In this document: one piece after another, positions 9,319 to 17,989 of the stretch
Numbering within the stretch: position 1 is the stretch's first letter
How the letters are laid out: each line of letters opens with the position of its first letter
DNA from: Prosthecodimorpha staleyi
Lineage (GTDB): Bacteria; Pseudomonadota; Alphaproteobacteria; Rhizobiales; Ancalomicrobiaceae
Direction: 5' to 3'
DNA length: 64,000 bases
Assembly: GCF_018729455.1 (NCBI RefSeq)
Contig: NZ_JAHHZF010000003.1
Coordinates: 285,052-349,051 of the forward strand
Made by a program: the position numbers and the translations under genes
The notes under the pieces: generated by a model
Told to the model about the DNA's origin: nothing
The model's input: only the letters and a program-made list of their open reading frames with translations
The model's database searches: none

Positions 9319-10553
9319 GGGCGCCCCCCGCTCAGAATGCGGATGATCTTGGAGCCGATCTGGTCCAGGGGCAGAATCTCGGAAGCCGCGCCGGCCTGTG
9401 CGACCGCACCCGGCATGCCCCACACCACGCTGCTCTCCTCGTCCTGCGCGATGACGCTGCCGCCGGCCTTGGCGATGACGCCCGCGCCGGCGGCGCCGTC
9501 ATGGCCCATGCCGGTCAACACCACCGAAAGGATGGCGGCGCCGAACAACGGCACCGCGCTCTGGAACAGCGGGTCGACGGCCGGCTTGCAGAAGTTCACC
9601 GGCGGCAGGTCGTTGAGCTGGACGACCGTGTCGTGACCGTCCTTGCCGATCACCATGTGCTTGCCGCCCGGCGCGACATAGATGCGGCCCGGCATCAGCG
9701 GCTCGCCATGGACGCCTTCGGCGGCGCGGCGCCCGGAGGCCTTGGTCAGGTGTTCCGCCAGGATGGCCGTGAAGGTGGCCGGCATGTGCTGGGTGACCAG
9801 CACCGGCAGATTGCCGATCGCCGGGCCGATCTCGCCGAAGAGCTTGGTCAGGGCCTGGGGCCCGCCGGTCGACGAGCCGATCAGCAGCACGCGCGGCGCC
9901 ACGTTGGAATAGGCGCGCGTCGCGATCGCCGGCTTGCCGCCGTCCGGGCGGGCCGTCGCGGAGATCCGTCCGGGCTGTGCGGCGGGCCGTGCGAAGGGCG
10001 TGCGCTGCGGCTGCGGCGCATGAGCCATGGCGGTGGTCGGGCGCATGCCGGGCGTCGGGGCGGGCTCCGGCATGCGGACCGCACGGCCGGCGCGTTGGCG
10101 GGCGCGCAATCCCAGCGTCTTCACCTTCTGGACGATCTCCGTCTTGAATTCCGGCGAGGTGGTCACGCTCGCATTGGATTCCGGCTTCGGCACATAGTCG
10201 GCGGCGCCGAGAGAGAGGCACTTCAGGCTGATCTCGGCATTGCGTCGGGTCAGCGTCGACGCGACGACGACGACCAGGCCGGGCTTCTGCTTGAGCAGCA
10301 GCGGCAGCGCGGTCAGCCCGTCCATCTCCGGCATTTCGACATCGAGCACGACGACGTCGGGGTTGGAACGCATCACATCCTCAACGGCGAGCCTGCCGTT
10401 GCGATGGCTTGCGACCACGGCAAGCGCCGGATCTTCGTCGATCCAACGGCCGATCAGACCGCGGACAACGACGGCATCGTCGACGATCATCACGCGCACG
10501 GGATCGGTGACCGCGGCGCCCGAGGCGCTGGCGGCAGCAGAGGGCAACGGCAT
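9315..10553 (-). CDS. cheB: Chemotaxis response regulator / protein-glutamate methylesterase CheB
   Basis: A 412-residue two-domain enzyme. Residues ~18-135 are a receiver domain (MIVDDAVVVRGLI; phosphoacceptor Asp71 in VVVLDVEMPEMDG; lysine in YVPKP). After a Pro/Ala-rich linker, residues ~218-410 form the methylesterase, with catalytic Ser228 in LLIGSSTGGPQ, His in VTQHMPATFT and Asp in GMGHDGAAG. It removes receptor methyl groups, opposing CheR. Start at 10553 follows the cheY stop by 10 bases; an ATG 60 bases upstream would overlap cheY. The 3' end overlaps cheR by 4 bases. Confidence 0.95.
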   Translation of the reverse strand: MPLPSAAASASGAAVTDPVRVMIVDDAVVVRGLIGRWIDEDPALAVVASHRNGRLAVEDVMRSNPDVVVLDVEMPEMDGLTALPLLLKQKPGLVVVVASTLTRRNAEISLKCLSLGAADYVPKPESNASVTTSPEFKTEIVQKVKTLGLRARQRAGRAVRMPEPAPTPGMRPTTAMAHAPQPQRTPFARPAAQPGRISATARPDGGKPAIATRAYSNVAPRVLLIGSSTGGPQALTKLFGEIGPAIGNLPVLVTQHMPATFTAILAEHLTKASGRRAAEGVHGEPLMPGRIYVAPGGKHMVIGKDGHDTVVQLNDLPPVNFCKPAVDPLFQSAVPLFGAAILSVVLTGMGHDGAAGAGVIAKAGGSVIAQDEESSVVWGMPGAVAQAGAASEILPLDQIGSKIIRILSGGRP

Positions 10554-10563
10554 GGGACCCCGC

Positions 10564-10929
10564 TCAGATGAGACCGACTTCGGCGAACTTGGCTTGCACG
10601 ATGTCGCGATCAAAGGGCTTCATGATGTACTCGTTGGCACCGGCTCGAATGGCGCGTGCGATATGCGCCACATCGTTCTCGGTGGTGCAGAAGACGACCT
10701 TCGGGGCCTCCCCGCCCGGCTCCTGGCGGAGCGCGGACAGGAATTCCAGGCCGTTCATCACCGGCATGTTCCAATCGAGCAGGATGGCGTCGGGCATCTT
10801 CTGCCGGCACAGGTCGAGCGCCTGCTTGCCGTCCTCCGCTTCGACGATCTCGAACGAGAGATCCTCGAGGATGCGTCGGGCGACTTTTCGGATCACGCTC
10901 GAGTCGTCGACGACGAGGCAATGCTTCAT
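10564..10929 (-). CDS. cheY: Chemotaxis response regulator CheY
   Basis: A 121-residue single receiver domain. Acidic pocket residues are in CLVVDDSSVIRKVARRIL, the phosphoacceptor Asp in AILLDWNMPVMNG, and the conserved Lys in YIMKPFDRD. It is phosphorylated by CheA and would bind the flagellar switch or act as a phosphate sink. Start 10929 has GGAGTGG about eight bases upstream; an in-frame extension would overlap cheW. It lies between cheW and cheB in the compact che operon. Confidence 0.95.
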   Translation of the reverse strand: MKHCLVVDDSSVIRKVARRILEDLSFEIVEAEDGKQALDLCRQKMPDAILLDWNMPVMNGLEFLSALRQEPGGEAPKVVFCTTENDVAHIARAIRAGANEYIMKPFDRDIVQAKFAEVGLI

Positions 10930-10964
10930 GGCAACCACTCCACTTCCCGGTCCGACCGGGGTCG

Positions 10965-11432
10965 TCATGCCGCAAGCACTTCGGCCATGCCGCCGAGCAC
11001 GCGGTCCACGTCCAGGATCACCATGAGGTGACCGTTCAGGCGGTGCACGCCACCGGAAATGGCAGCCCATTTCTGATCGAGATTGACCGGGTTCGGTTCG
11101 CGGCCGGCCGTCGGCAGGGTGAGGACCTCGCCGACATTGTCGATCAGCAAGCCGTAGGATTCGCCCTTGTGCTCGATGCCGACCGCCATGGTCTGGCCGC
11201 CGTCCTGACGCAGCGCCAGATGCAGGCGCTTGCGCATGTCGATCGCGGTCACGATGCGGCCGCGCAGGTTGAGGACACCGGCGATCTCGCCCCGCGCCAG
11301 CGGCACGCGGGTGATCGATTCCGGCATGAACACGTCATGGACGCGCTCGATCGGCAACCCGAACAGCTGACCGCCGATCATGACGGTCACATACTGCACC
11401 GAGTCGGTCAGGCTGGTGATCTCCTCGCTCAT
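10965..11432 (-). CDS. cheW: Chemotaxis coupling protein CheW
   Basis: A 155-residue adaptor that links receptors to CheA. It is a single CheW domain from VQYVTVMIGGQLFGLPIERV through VLNLRGRIVTAIDMRKRL to MVILDVDRVLGGM. The start at 11432 overlaps the cheA stop by four bases (ATGA), so translation is probably coupled. Confidence 0.95.
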   Translation of the reverse strand: MSEEITSLTDSVQYVTVMIGGQLFGLPIERVHDVFMPESITRVPLARGEIAGVLNLRGRIVTAIDMRKRLHLALRQDGGQTMAVGIEHKGESYGLLIDNVGEVLTLPTAGREPNPVNLDQKWAAISGGVHRLNGHLMVILDVDRVLGGMAEVLAA

Positions 11433-14191
11433 GCGGCGATCCCATATTCGGTGGTGGTGACTTCCTTCAGCGCGGCGATCAGGCCGGCCCGGTCGAACTT
11501 GGCGATGTAGTCGTCGAAGCCGGCCTGACGGCCGCGTTCGATCGAGGCCGGCGTGCAGATGGCGCTCAGCGCGAGGATCGGGATCTGGCGGTACTTGGGA
11601 TGCCGCTTCAGGATCTCGGCGAACTCGTAGCCGTTCATGTTCGGCATCTCGATGTCGGAGACGACCACGTCGAAGCGCCGGCCGTCGTCGAACAGCTTGA
11701 GGCCTTCGACCGCGGATTCGACGCTGGTGACGTTGAAGCCGGCGGCCTTGAGTACCGGGCCGAGCATGTTGCGGAAGAAGGGCGCGTCGTCGACGAAGAG
11801 CAGCGAGCGCGTCAGGCTCTCGACCTTCATCTCCTTGCGCTGGAACCAGTCCTCGAAGGCCTGCGGCAGGTAGAAGCCGATATCGACCACTTCGGTCGCA
11901 CGGTTCTTGATGACCGCCGATCCCAGCACGCCGGGACGCTCGGACCCGACCTGGATGTTCAGTTCGTCCTCGACGATGTCGATGATCTCGTCGACCACCA
12001 GGCCCATGGACCGGCCAGCGTCCGAGAAGACCAGCATCGGCACGCTGCCCTCGCTCTTGCGCTGCAGCATCTCGTCGAAATAGACCAGCGGCATCAGCGA
12101 ACCGCGATACTGGACCAGATCGCGGCCGTTGGAGTGCTCGACCTTCTCGACCGAGAACTCTTCCAGGCGCGTGACCAGCGACAGCGGCACCGCCTTCGGT
12201 TCGGCCGAGCCGGCCCGGAACAGGAGCATCGAGATGGTCTGCGCATCGACCCGGGCGCGGTCCTCCTCGGCATCCTTCTCGCCGGCCATTTCGGCCGTCG
12301 ACGTGATGCCGCCGAGCGCCTGGGCGATGCCGTTCGGATCGACGATCATGATCACCGAACCGTCGCCCAGGATGGTGTTGCCCGAGAACATGGTGATGTG
12401 CCGGAGCATGGAGCTCATCGGCTTGACCACGATTTCCTCGGTGTGGAACACGCCGTCGACGACCACGCCGAAGGTCTGGTTGCCGACCAGCATGACGACG
12501 ATGAAGCCGTCGTCCTCGGGTCGCGCCACCGCGTTCGGCGAGCGGTCGGTGATGCCGAGCAGCTTGGACAGATGCACCAGCGGGAGCAGCTTGTTGCGCA
12601 GCCGCAGGACCGGCGTGTCGCGGATGCGCTCGATGCGGTGCTCGGTATTGGACTGGGCGCGAACGAGCTCGACCACCGAAAGCTGCGGGATCGCGAAGCG
12701 GTCGCCGGCAGACTCGACGATCAGCGTCGAGACGATGGCGAGCGTCAGCGGGATCTTGATGGTGAAGCTGGTGCCCTGACCGATCACGGTCTTCAGATCG
12801 ACGGTGCCGCCGATCGCGTCGATATTGGTCTTGACCACATCCATGCCGACGCCGCGGCCGGACACGTTGGTGACCTTGGCGGCCGTCGAGAAGCCCGGCG
12901 CGAAAATGAACTTGCAGATCTGCTGCTCGGTCATCTTCTCGAGTTCGGACTCGCTGGCGAGACCGTTCTCCAGAACCTTCTGGCGGATGCGATCGACATT
13001 CAGGCCGCGGCCGTCGTCGGCGATCTCGATGATGATGTGGCCGCCCTCGTGATAGGCGGACAGACGGATCGTGCCCTTCTCGGACTTGCCCGCGGCCTTG
13101 CGCTGATCCGGCGTCTCCAGGCCGTGATCGGCGGAGTTGCGGACCATGTGGGTCAGCGGATCCTTGATCAGTTCGAGCACCTGGCGGTCGAGCTCGGTAT
13201 CCTGGCCGACCATCTCCAGTTCGATCTGCTTGCCCAGTTCCTGGCTGAGGTCGCGGACGACGCGGGGTAACTTCTGCCAGGCGTTGCCGATCGGCTGCAT
13301 GCGCGTCTTCATGACGCCTTCCTGCAGCTCGGCGGTGACGTTGGAGAGGCGCTGCAGTGGAACCTTGAACTCGGAATCCTCGTGACGGCGCACGATCTCG
13401 AGGAGCTGGTTGCGGGTCAGCACCAGCTCTGACACCATGGTCATCAGATGTTCGAGCGTGTCGACCGAAACGCGGATGGTCTGGGCGGACACGCCGCCCT
13501 TGGCCGCTTCGGTCTCGGCCGACGGCTCCCGCTCCTTGGCCGGCTCCCGCCCGCCGCGCTTCTCGGCGCTGGGAGCGGCCTTGGCCGGCGCATCGCGCTT
13601 GGGTTCGATCTGCTTCAGCAGGGGCACTTCCGCTTCGGTCTCGCGGAAGGCGCGCTCCAGATCGTCGAGCGAATCCTCTCCGGGACGGAGCGGCCGCTCG
13701 AGGACCTGATAGACGATGTCGCCGGAGGCATGCTTCGGCCCCTCGGCCTGGACCAGCGTCGGCGCGGGCTTCGCCTCGGGCGGCGGCGGAGCGGCCGCGA
13801 CGGGCGCCGCAGGGGCGCCGGATTCCGCCATCCGTTCGAGCAGTTCGATCAGATCGCGATCCGATCCGGTCGGCTCCTGCTCGGTCGCCTCGAGCTCGGC
13901 GACAAGCGACTTGATCCGATCCAACGAAGACAGGACGAGGCTGACCGCCTGGGGCGTCACGGGGACGCCGTCGCGGAACTTGCCCATCAGCGTTTCGGCC
14001 GCATGGGCAATCGCTTCGAGCCGCGGAAGGCCTAGGAAGCCGCAGGTCCCCTTGATGGTATGGACCAACCGGAAAATGTTGGCCAGGATCTTGGCATTGT
14101 TCGGATCCTGCTCGAATTTCACGAGTTCGACGTCCACGACGTCGAGGCTCTCGTTCGTCTCCGTCAAGAATTCGCGAAGGAGATCGTCCAT
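11429..14191 (-). CDS. cheA: Hybrid chemotaxis histidine kinase CheA with two CheW-like domains and a receiver
   Basis: A 920-residue cytosolic kinase. The Hpt (P1) domain spans residues ~1-105 with phospho-His44 in RLVHTIKGTCGFLG. A long Pro/Ala/Glu linker follows, with no recognisable P2. Dimerisation (P3) spans ~235-300. The ATPase (P4) includes HMVRNSADHGLE, ADDGRGL and GRGVGMDVVK (to ~482). The first CheW-like P5 covers ~485-630, a second ~650-745, and a C-terminal receiver ~796-915 carries DD801-802 and phosphoacceptor Asp846. The extra CheW unit and receiver make it larger than the classical ~650-residue CheA; the receiver may be a phosphate sink. AAGGAAGAGG precedes the ATG. Confidence 0.96.
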   Translation of the reverse strand: MDDLLREFLTETNESLDVVDVELVKFEQDPNNAKILANIFRLVHTIKGTCGFLGLPRLEAIAHAAETLMGKFRDGVPVTPQAVSLVLSSLDRIKSLVAELEATEQEPTGSDRDLIELLERMAESGAPAAPVAAAPPPPEAKPAPTLVQAEGPKHASGDIVYQVLERPLRPGEDSLDDLERAFRETEAEVPLLKQIEPKRDAPAKAAPSAEKRGGREPAKEREPSAETEAAKGGVSAQTIRVSVDTLEHLMTMVSELVLTRNQLLEIVRRHEDSEFKVPLQRLSNVTAELQEGVMKTRMQPIGNAWQKLPRVVRDLSQELGKQIELEMVGQDTELDRQVLELIKDPLTHMVRNSADHGLETPDQRKAAGKSEKGTIRLSAYHEGGHIIIEIADDGRGLNVDRIRQKVLENGLASESELEKMTEQQICKFIFAPGFSTAAKVTNVSGRGVGMDVVKTNIDAIGGTVDLKTVIGQGTSFTIKIPLTLAIVSTLIVESAGDRFAIPQLSVVELVRAQSNTEHRIERIRDTPVLRLRNKLLPLVHLSKLLGITDRSPNAVARPEDDGFIVVMLVGNQTFGVVVDGVFHTEEIVVKPMSSMLRHITMFSGNTILGDGSVIMIVDPNGIAQALGGITSTAEMAGEKDAEEDRARVDAQTISMLLFRAGSAEPKAVPLSLVTRLEEFSVEKVEHSNGRDLVQYRGSLMPLVYFDEMLQRKSEGSVPMLVFSDAGRSMGLVVDEIIDIVEDELNIQVGSERPGVLGSAVIKNRATEVVDIGFYLPQAFEDWFQRKEMKVESLTRSLLFVDDAPFFRNMLGPVLKAAGFNVTSVESAVEGLKLFDDGRRFDVVVSDIEMPNMNGYEFAEILKRHPKYRQIPILALSAICTPASIERGRQAGFDDYIAKFDRAGLIAALKEVTTTEYGIAA

Positions 14192-14245
14192 GGCCTCTTC
14201 CTTGCCCTCTGGTGGACCGCGATCGGCTCGGGCTCGCGGTTCCTT

Positions 14246-14266
14246 AGGTCAAGTATCGAGGTCAAG
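14246..14266 (-). repeat. Direct repeat CTTGACCT x2 upstream of cheA
   Basis: On the minus strand CTTGACCT occurs twice with a 5-base spacer (plus 14246-14253 and 14259-14266), a 13-bp period. It lies 55-75 bp before the cheA start. Each copy contains TTGAC, so one may serve as a -35 element, or the pair may bind a regulator. No clear -10 was identified. Confidence 0.35.
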
Positions 14267-14304
14267 CGTTAAGAGAGACTTGCCGAACGGGAAACTTCTA
14301 CCCT

Positions 14305-14316
14305 TTCCCTAGGGAA
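14305..14316. repeat. 12-bp perfect palindrome between chpT and cheA
   Basis: TTCCCTAGGGAA is a perfect palindrome nine bases beyond the chpT stop codon and ~115 bp before cheA. No T-run follows on either strand, so it is a better candidate for a protein-binding site than for a terminator. Function unknown. Confidence 0.3.
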
Positions 14317-14324
14317 TCCGGAAA

Positions 14325-14981
14325 TCAACCGACGACGTCCTGCGGCACGGCGGTGAAGACGACATCGTCGCCTTCCTTGGCCACGGTCGCCCGCATGGCG
14401 GCGGCGCGCGCCAGGAGACCGGCATAGATCGGCTGGATCATATGCGCGTCCGGTGCCTGCTCGGGCAGGCGCCCGTCAAGAATCTGGTCCACGTTCGGCG
14501 GAATCCGGGCATTGGTGCCGGTGCAGGCCAGCCGGAAGGTCGGGGCGGTCGGGGCGCCTTCGACGGTGACGCGGATGGTGCCGCCGCGCGGAATGGCATG
14601 GGTGGCGATCAGAACCAGGTTGAGCAGCAGCTTGACCTTGTTCTTGGGCATCAGGACGCGCACGGCCGTCCACTCGATGTTGGCCTTCTCGCCGGACATG
14701 AAGTTGCGCGTGACCGCTTCGGCGTCGCCGAGATCGATCTCCGCGCCGGCCGAGCCGGCCGCCCCGAAGGCCAGACGCGCAAACTGGAGCTTGGCGGAGG
14801 CCTGGCGGGCGCTCTTCTTGATGAGGTCCATCGCGAAGCTGCGCATCTCCTCGCCGGTCTCCTCCTCCAGGACTTCGAGCCCGTTGGTGATGGCGCCGAC
14901 CGGCGAGATGATGTCGTGACAGACGCGGCTGGCAAGAAGTGCCGCGAGATCGAGCGCGGCGATGTCGGCGGCGTCGGCCAT
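14325..14981 (-). CDS. chpT: Histidine phosphotransferase ChpT
   Basis: A 218-residue pseudo-histidine-kinase phosphotransferase. LLASRVCHDIISPVGAI carries the phosphorylatable His22 of the dimerisation helix. The degenerate ATPase-like half (MPKNKVKLLLNLVLIA) lacks ATP-binding motifs, as in known ChpT. In alphaproteobacteria ChpT passes phosphate from CckA to CtrA and CpdR, governing cell cycle and motility. The position next to cheA may just reflect shared motility regulation. CCGGAG precedes the ATG. Confidence 0.88.
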   Translation of the reverse strand: MADAADIAALDLAALLASRVCHDIISPVGAITNGLEVLEEETGEEMRSFAMDLIKKSARQASAKLQFARLAFGAAGSAGAEIDLGDAEAVTRNFMSGEKANIEWTAVRVLMPKNKVKLLLNLVLIATHAIPRGGTIRVTVEGAPTAPTFRLACTGTNARIPPNVDQILDGRLPEQAPDAHMIQPIYAGLLARAAAMRATVAKEGDDVVFTAVPQDVVG

Positions 14982-15133
14982 GGCGGAAAACTCCGGAAGT
15001 GGGCTCTGGATCGGAAAAGGCGAGCCCGATTCGCCCGAATCGGGCGGATGAGGTCAGTTTTGAGATACAGGCTCGCCGTCGGAATTCAAAGCGCGCCACG
15101 CCGCCAATCCACGGACCCGGGCTCTGCCGCCGC

Positions 15134-15763
15134 TCAGGGCAGCTGCCGCGACAGGGCCGGCCAGGCGGCCTCGGCCTTGGCCACGGCACCGTCCGGATCG
15201 AGCATGAAGGCGGCCCGTTGGGCGGGCGACAGGAACAGGTAGAGCCGGTCGCGGAAGATCACCCAGACATTCGGCGCCGCTTCGGCAAGGAAGCCGCGGC
15301 CGAGCTGGAAGGCACAATAGCCGGAGAAGCGCGGCGCGTAGATCTCCGGTGCGTCCTTGAAGGCGGCCTGATTGCCCTCGTTGGCGAAACGCCAGGCGGC
15401 GCCGCGCCAGTCCAGTTCCAGATCCTGGCGGCCTTCGATCGGCTTGCCGTCGGTGAAGAAGGCAACCGGGTCCAGGCCGCCGAGCGCCAGGCCGGTCAGC
15501 GGGTCGGCGAAGACCTTCGGGATCCGCGGAACCGTCTCGACCTTCTCCAGCTTCGGCAGGGGCGGCGGCGGCGGTTTCTCGGGTGGCGGCGGTGGCTCCG
15601 GAGCGGCCGGCTTGGTCTCGCCGTGCCCGCCGCCGTGACTGGGCTCGGCAGCCCACACGGCGGGTCCGGCGACCAGGAGCGTTCCGGCGAGCGCGAAGGT
15701 GCGAAAGCAGCCGGCAACCTCCCGTAACCATGGCGTCGCCTGAATTCCGCTAAAGTCTGCCAT
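15134..15763 (-). CDS. Exported YHS-domain protein
   Basis: A 209-residue predicted exported protein. The hydrophobic segment FALAGTLLVAGPAVWAA is followed by a His/Gly-, then Pro/Glu-rich linker (PAAPEPPPPPEKPPPPPLPK). A YHS-like domain follows (DPLTGLALGGLDPVAFF; WRFANEGNQAAFKDAPEIYA; FSGYCAFQLGRG). Such domains are found in metal- and redox-associated proteins; here it is probably periplasmic or lipid-proximal. The start is uncertain: ATG at 15763 or 15784, neither with a good ribosome site. It diverges from eipA. Confidence 0.7.
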   Translation of the reverse strand: MADFSGIQATPWLREVAGCFRTFALAGTLLVAGPAVWAAEPSHGGGHGETKPAAPEPPPPPEKPPPPPLPKLEKVETVPRIPKVFADPLTGLALGGLDPVAFFTDGKPIEGRQDLELDWRGAAWRFANEGNQAAFKDAPEIYAPRFSGYCAFQLGRGFLAEAAPNVWVIFRDRLYLFLSPAQRAAFMLDPDGAVAKAEAAWPALSRQLP

Positions 15764-15944
15764 ATTGATTCGGCCTGCCGTCATTCACGCCCAATGTCCG
15801 GAACTGTCGGGATCGGCTTCCCGGCATGCCGGGCATTCCAGACCCGGAGGCCCGACCTCCGGAACGGGAAGGGTGGCAGGAAGACATGAGGCCTCCGTTA
15901 AGGCAGGCCCAACCGGAATGCTCTGCGACACCACGAGGTCCTCC

Positions 15945-16523
15945 ATGGCTCGCCCTTGGCTCACGACTATCCTTGCCGCCGTCGCGGCCCTCTTCGCTCT
16001 CGCGGCGGCTCCTGCCGGCGCCCAGTCGGGTCCGCCCGGCGGCAGCTACAGCTCCAACGAACTCATCTCCACCGGACACCGCTTCTTCGGCACCGTCTCG
16101 GGCGGCCTCGCCACCGTGATCGAGAAGGCGGTCGCCCAGTATGGCCAGCCGAACGGTTACATTCTCGGTGAGGAGGGTTCGGGTGCGATCGGGGCCGGCC
16201 TGCGCTACGGCGAGGGCACGCTGCATACCCGCGACCAGGGCCAGCACCGCATCTTCTGGCAGGGCCCGTCCCTCGGCTGGGACATCGGCGGCGAAGGCGC
16301 CCGGACGATGATGCTGGTCTACAACCTGCCGGCCGTCGGGGCGATCTACAACCGCTTCGGCGGTGTCGACGGCTCCGCCTATTTCATCGGCGGCTTCGGC
16401 ATGACGGCGCTGGTCAACAACAACGTCTATGTCGTGCCGGTCCGCGCCGGCGTCGGCATGCGCCTCGGCGTGGCGCTCGGCTATCTGAAGTTCACGCCCA
16501 CCGCCACCTGGAACCCCTTCTGA
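15945..16523 (+). CDS. eipA: EipA-type (DUF1134) periplasmic protein
   Basis: A 192-residue protein with signal peptide (MARPWLTTILAAVAALFALA, cleavage near AGAQS). Family DUF1134 blocks follow: GSYSSNELISTGHRFFGTVS, LATVIEKAVAQYGQPNGYI, QGPSLGWDIGG and FGGVDGSAYFIGGFGM. EipA in Brucella is a periplasmic protein needed for envelope integrity and is conserved across Alphaproteobacteria. GAGG lies before the chosen ATG at 15945; a longer frame to 15765 crosses the divergent promoter region. Confidence 0.85.
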   Translation: MARPWLTTILAAVAALFALAAAPAGAQSGPPGGSYSSNELISTGHRFFGTVSGGLATVIEKAVAQYGQPNGYILGEEGSGAIGAGLRYGEGTLHTRDQGQHRIFWQGPSLGWDIGGEGARTMMLVYNLPAVGAIYNRFGGVDGSAYFIGGFGMTALVNNNVYVVPVRAGVGMRLGVALGYLKFTPTATWNPF

Positions 16524-16767
16524 TCCCCAAGGAGCGGGGCCGGCGGATTTTCCTCAAGAGGTCGAACGCCGTCGCGGATGGACGTGCCGTCCGCTGCCCG
16601 GCATGCTAATCATCGAAACCGAGCCACGGCCGGCGGCCGCTGCAGGGGCGGCCGGCGCGGTGACCGGCCCCTCGTGCGACCGTCCGACTTTGGCGGCCGT
16701 GTGATGCGGCGCCCGGGCCGGCTCGGTGACGGCGCAAAGCTTGGCTCCTCTGGCGGAGTGACCAGAC

Positions 16768-17952
16768 TTGATCGAATCGGCCCTCTTCTTCGCCCTCGGG
16801 TTCCTGGTCGCGGGGCTGATCGCCCTGATGATCATGCCGAGCTTCTGGCGCCGGGCCGTTCGCCTGACCCGCCTGCGCATCGAAGCCTCGACGCCGCTCA
16901 GTCTCGCCGAGATCAAGGCGAACCGGGACCAGATGCGCGCCGAATTCGCGCGCGAGACCCGCCGGCTGGAGATGGCCGCGGCGGAACTTCGGCGCCGCGC
17001 CGCCGAGCGGCAGATCGAGGCGGCACGTGCGCGCGATCAGGTCGCGGCGATCGCCGGCGAACGCGACCGGATCGCCGCGCAATTGGCGGCCGTCGAAGCG
17101 GATCTCGCGGCGCGCCGGGATGATTTCGACAATGCCCGCGCCATTCTCGACCACAGCCGGCACCAGGGCGAGAGCCAGATTCACGAGGTCAACGACCTCA
17201 AGATCCGGCTTGCCGACCTGATCGCGGAGGCGGACGCCCGCAAGGTCGAGACGGCGGCGCTGCGGACCACCATCCAGGCCCTGGAGGCCAAGGCCGGTCA
17301 TCTCGGCGACGATCGCAAGCAGGCGATCTACCGGGCCGAAGTCGCCGAGGCCGAGATCGCGAAGCGGGATGTGCTGATTGCCGACGAACGGGACAGGATC
17401 AAGCGCATCGAGAGCGCACTCGCCGAACGCGCCAAGGATCTGACCACCAAGTCCGACCGGCTGACCAAGGCCGAGGCGCGGATCGCGGTGCTCGACGCCG
17501 AAGCGGCGCGGTTGCGCGAGGCGCTGGCGGCGGCGTCGGCCGGTCCGGGCGACAACCTGACCCGCACCATGGAAGGCCTGGAACGGGCCAATGCCGATCT
17601 GGAGGCCCGTCTCTCGGCCCTGACGGCGGACCGCGACGCGCTGGCCGACCGGCTCGCCCTTCTCCAGCCGGGTCCCGACGGGTCCGCCAACGAGATCCTG
17701 CGCGACCGGCTGGCGGATCTCGCCGCGCGAATCGTCGACATGACCGCCAAGGCCGAGGGACCCGACTCGGCCATCACGCGCATCCTGGCCGACGCCCCGG
17801 ACCGGGCTCCGCCGCCCCCGACATCGCCGTCGGCTTCCGCACCGCCGGCGCCACCCACGAAGGGGGGCGGCAAGCGCAAACGCCGCGGCCTGGCGGAACG
17901 GATTCGCGAACTGAAGCCAAACGATCCCGCAGGCGCGCCGCCGGCCGCCTGA
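16768..17952 (+). CDS. Membrane-anchored coiled-coil protein of unknown function
   Basis: I do not recognise the family. The 394-residue product begins with one transmembrane helix (ESALFFALGFLVAGLIALMI). It continues as nearly uninterrupted charged coiled coil (Ala/Arg/Glu/Asp/Leu-rich, ~45-300), then a Pro/Ser/Ala linker and a basic tail (KGGGKRKRRGLAERIRELK). The start is TTG at 16768, chosen because GGAGTG precedes it and the membrane helix begins there; no ATG lies upstream in frame. The topology resembles envelope-spanning scaffold proteins. It precedes a convergent RpiR regulator. Confidence 0.7.
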   Translation: MIESALFFALGFLVAGLIALMIMPSFWRRAVRLTRLRIEASTPLSLAEIKANRDQMRAEFARETRRLEMAAAELRRRAAERQIEAARARDQVAAIAGERDRIAAQLAAVEADLAARRDDFDNARAILDHSRHQGESQIHEVNDLKIRLADLIAEADARKVETAALRTTIQALEAKAGHLGDDRKQAIYRAEVAEAEIAKRDVLIADERDRIKRIESALAERAKDLTTKSDRLTKAEARIAVLDAEAARLREALAAASAGPGDNLTRTMEGLERANADLEARLSALTADRDALADRLALLQPGPDGSANEILRDRLADLAARIVDMTAKAEGPDSAITRILADAPDRAPPPPTSPSASAPPAPPTKGGGKRKRRGLAERIRELKPNDPAGAPPAA

Positions 17953-17989
17953 GCGCGTCCGGACCGAATCCGTTCGTCTCGCGTGGAAC

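Noticed and set aside
14261-14280. Second CtrA box upstream of cheA
   Set aside because: Only one TTAA half-site is present; the partner seven bases away reads TTGC.
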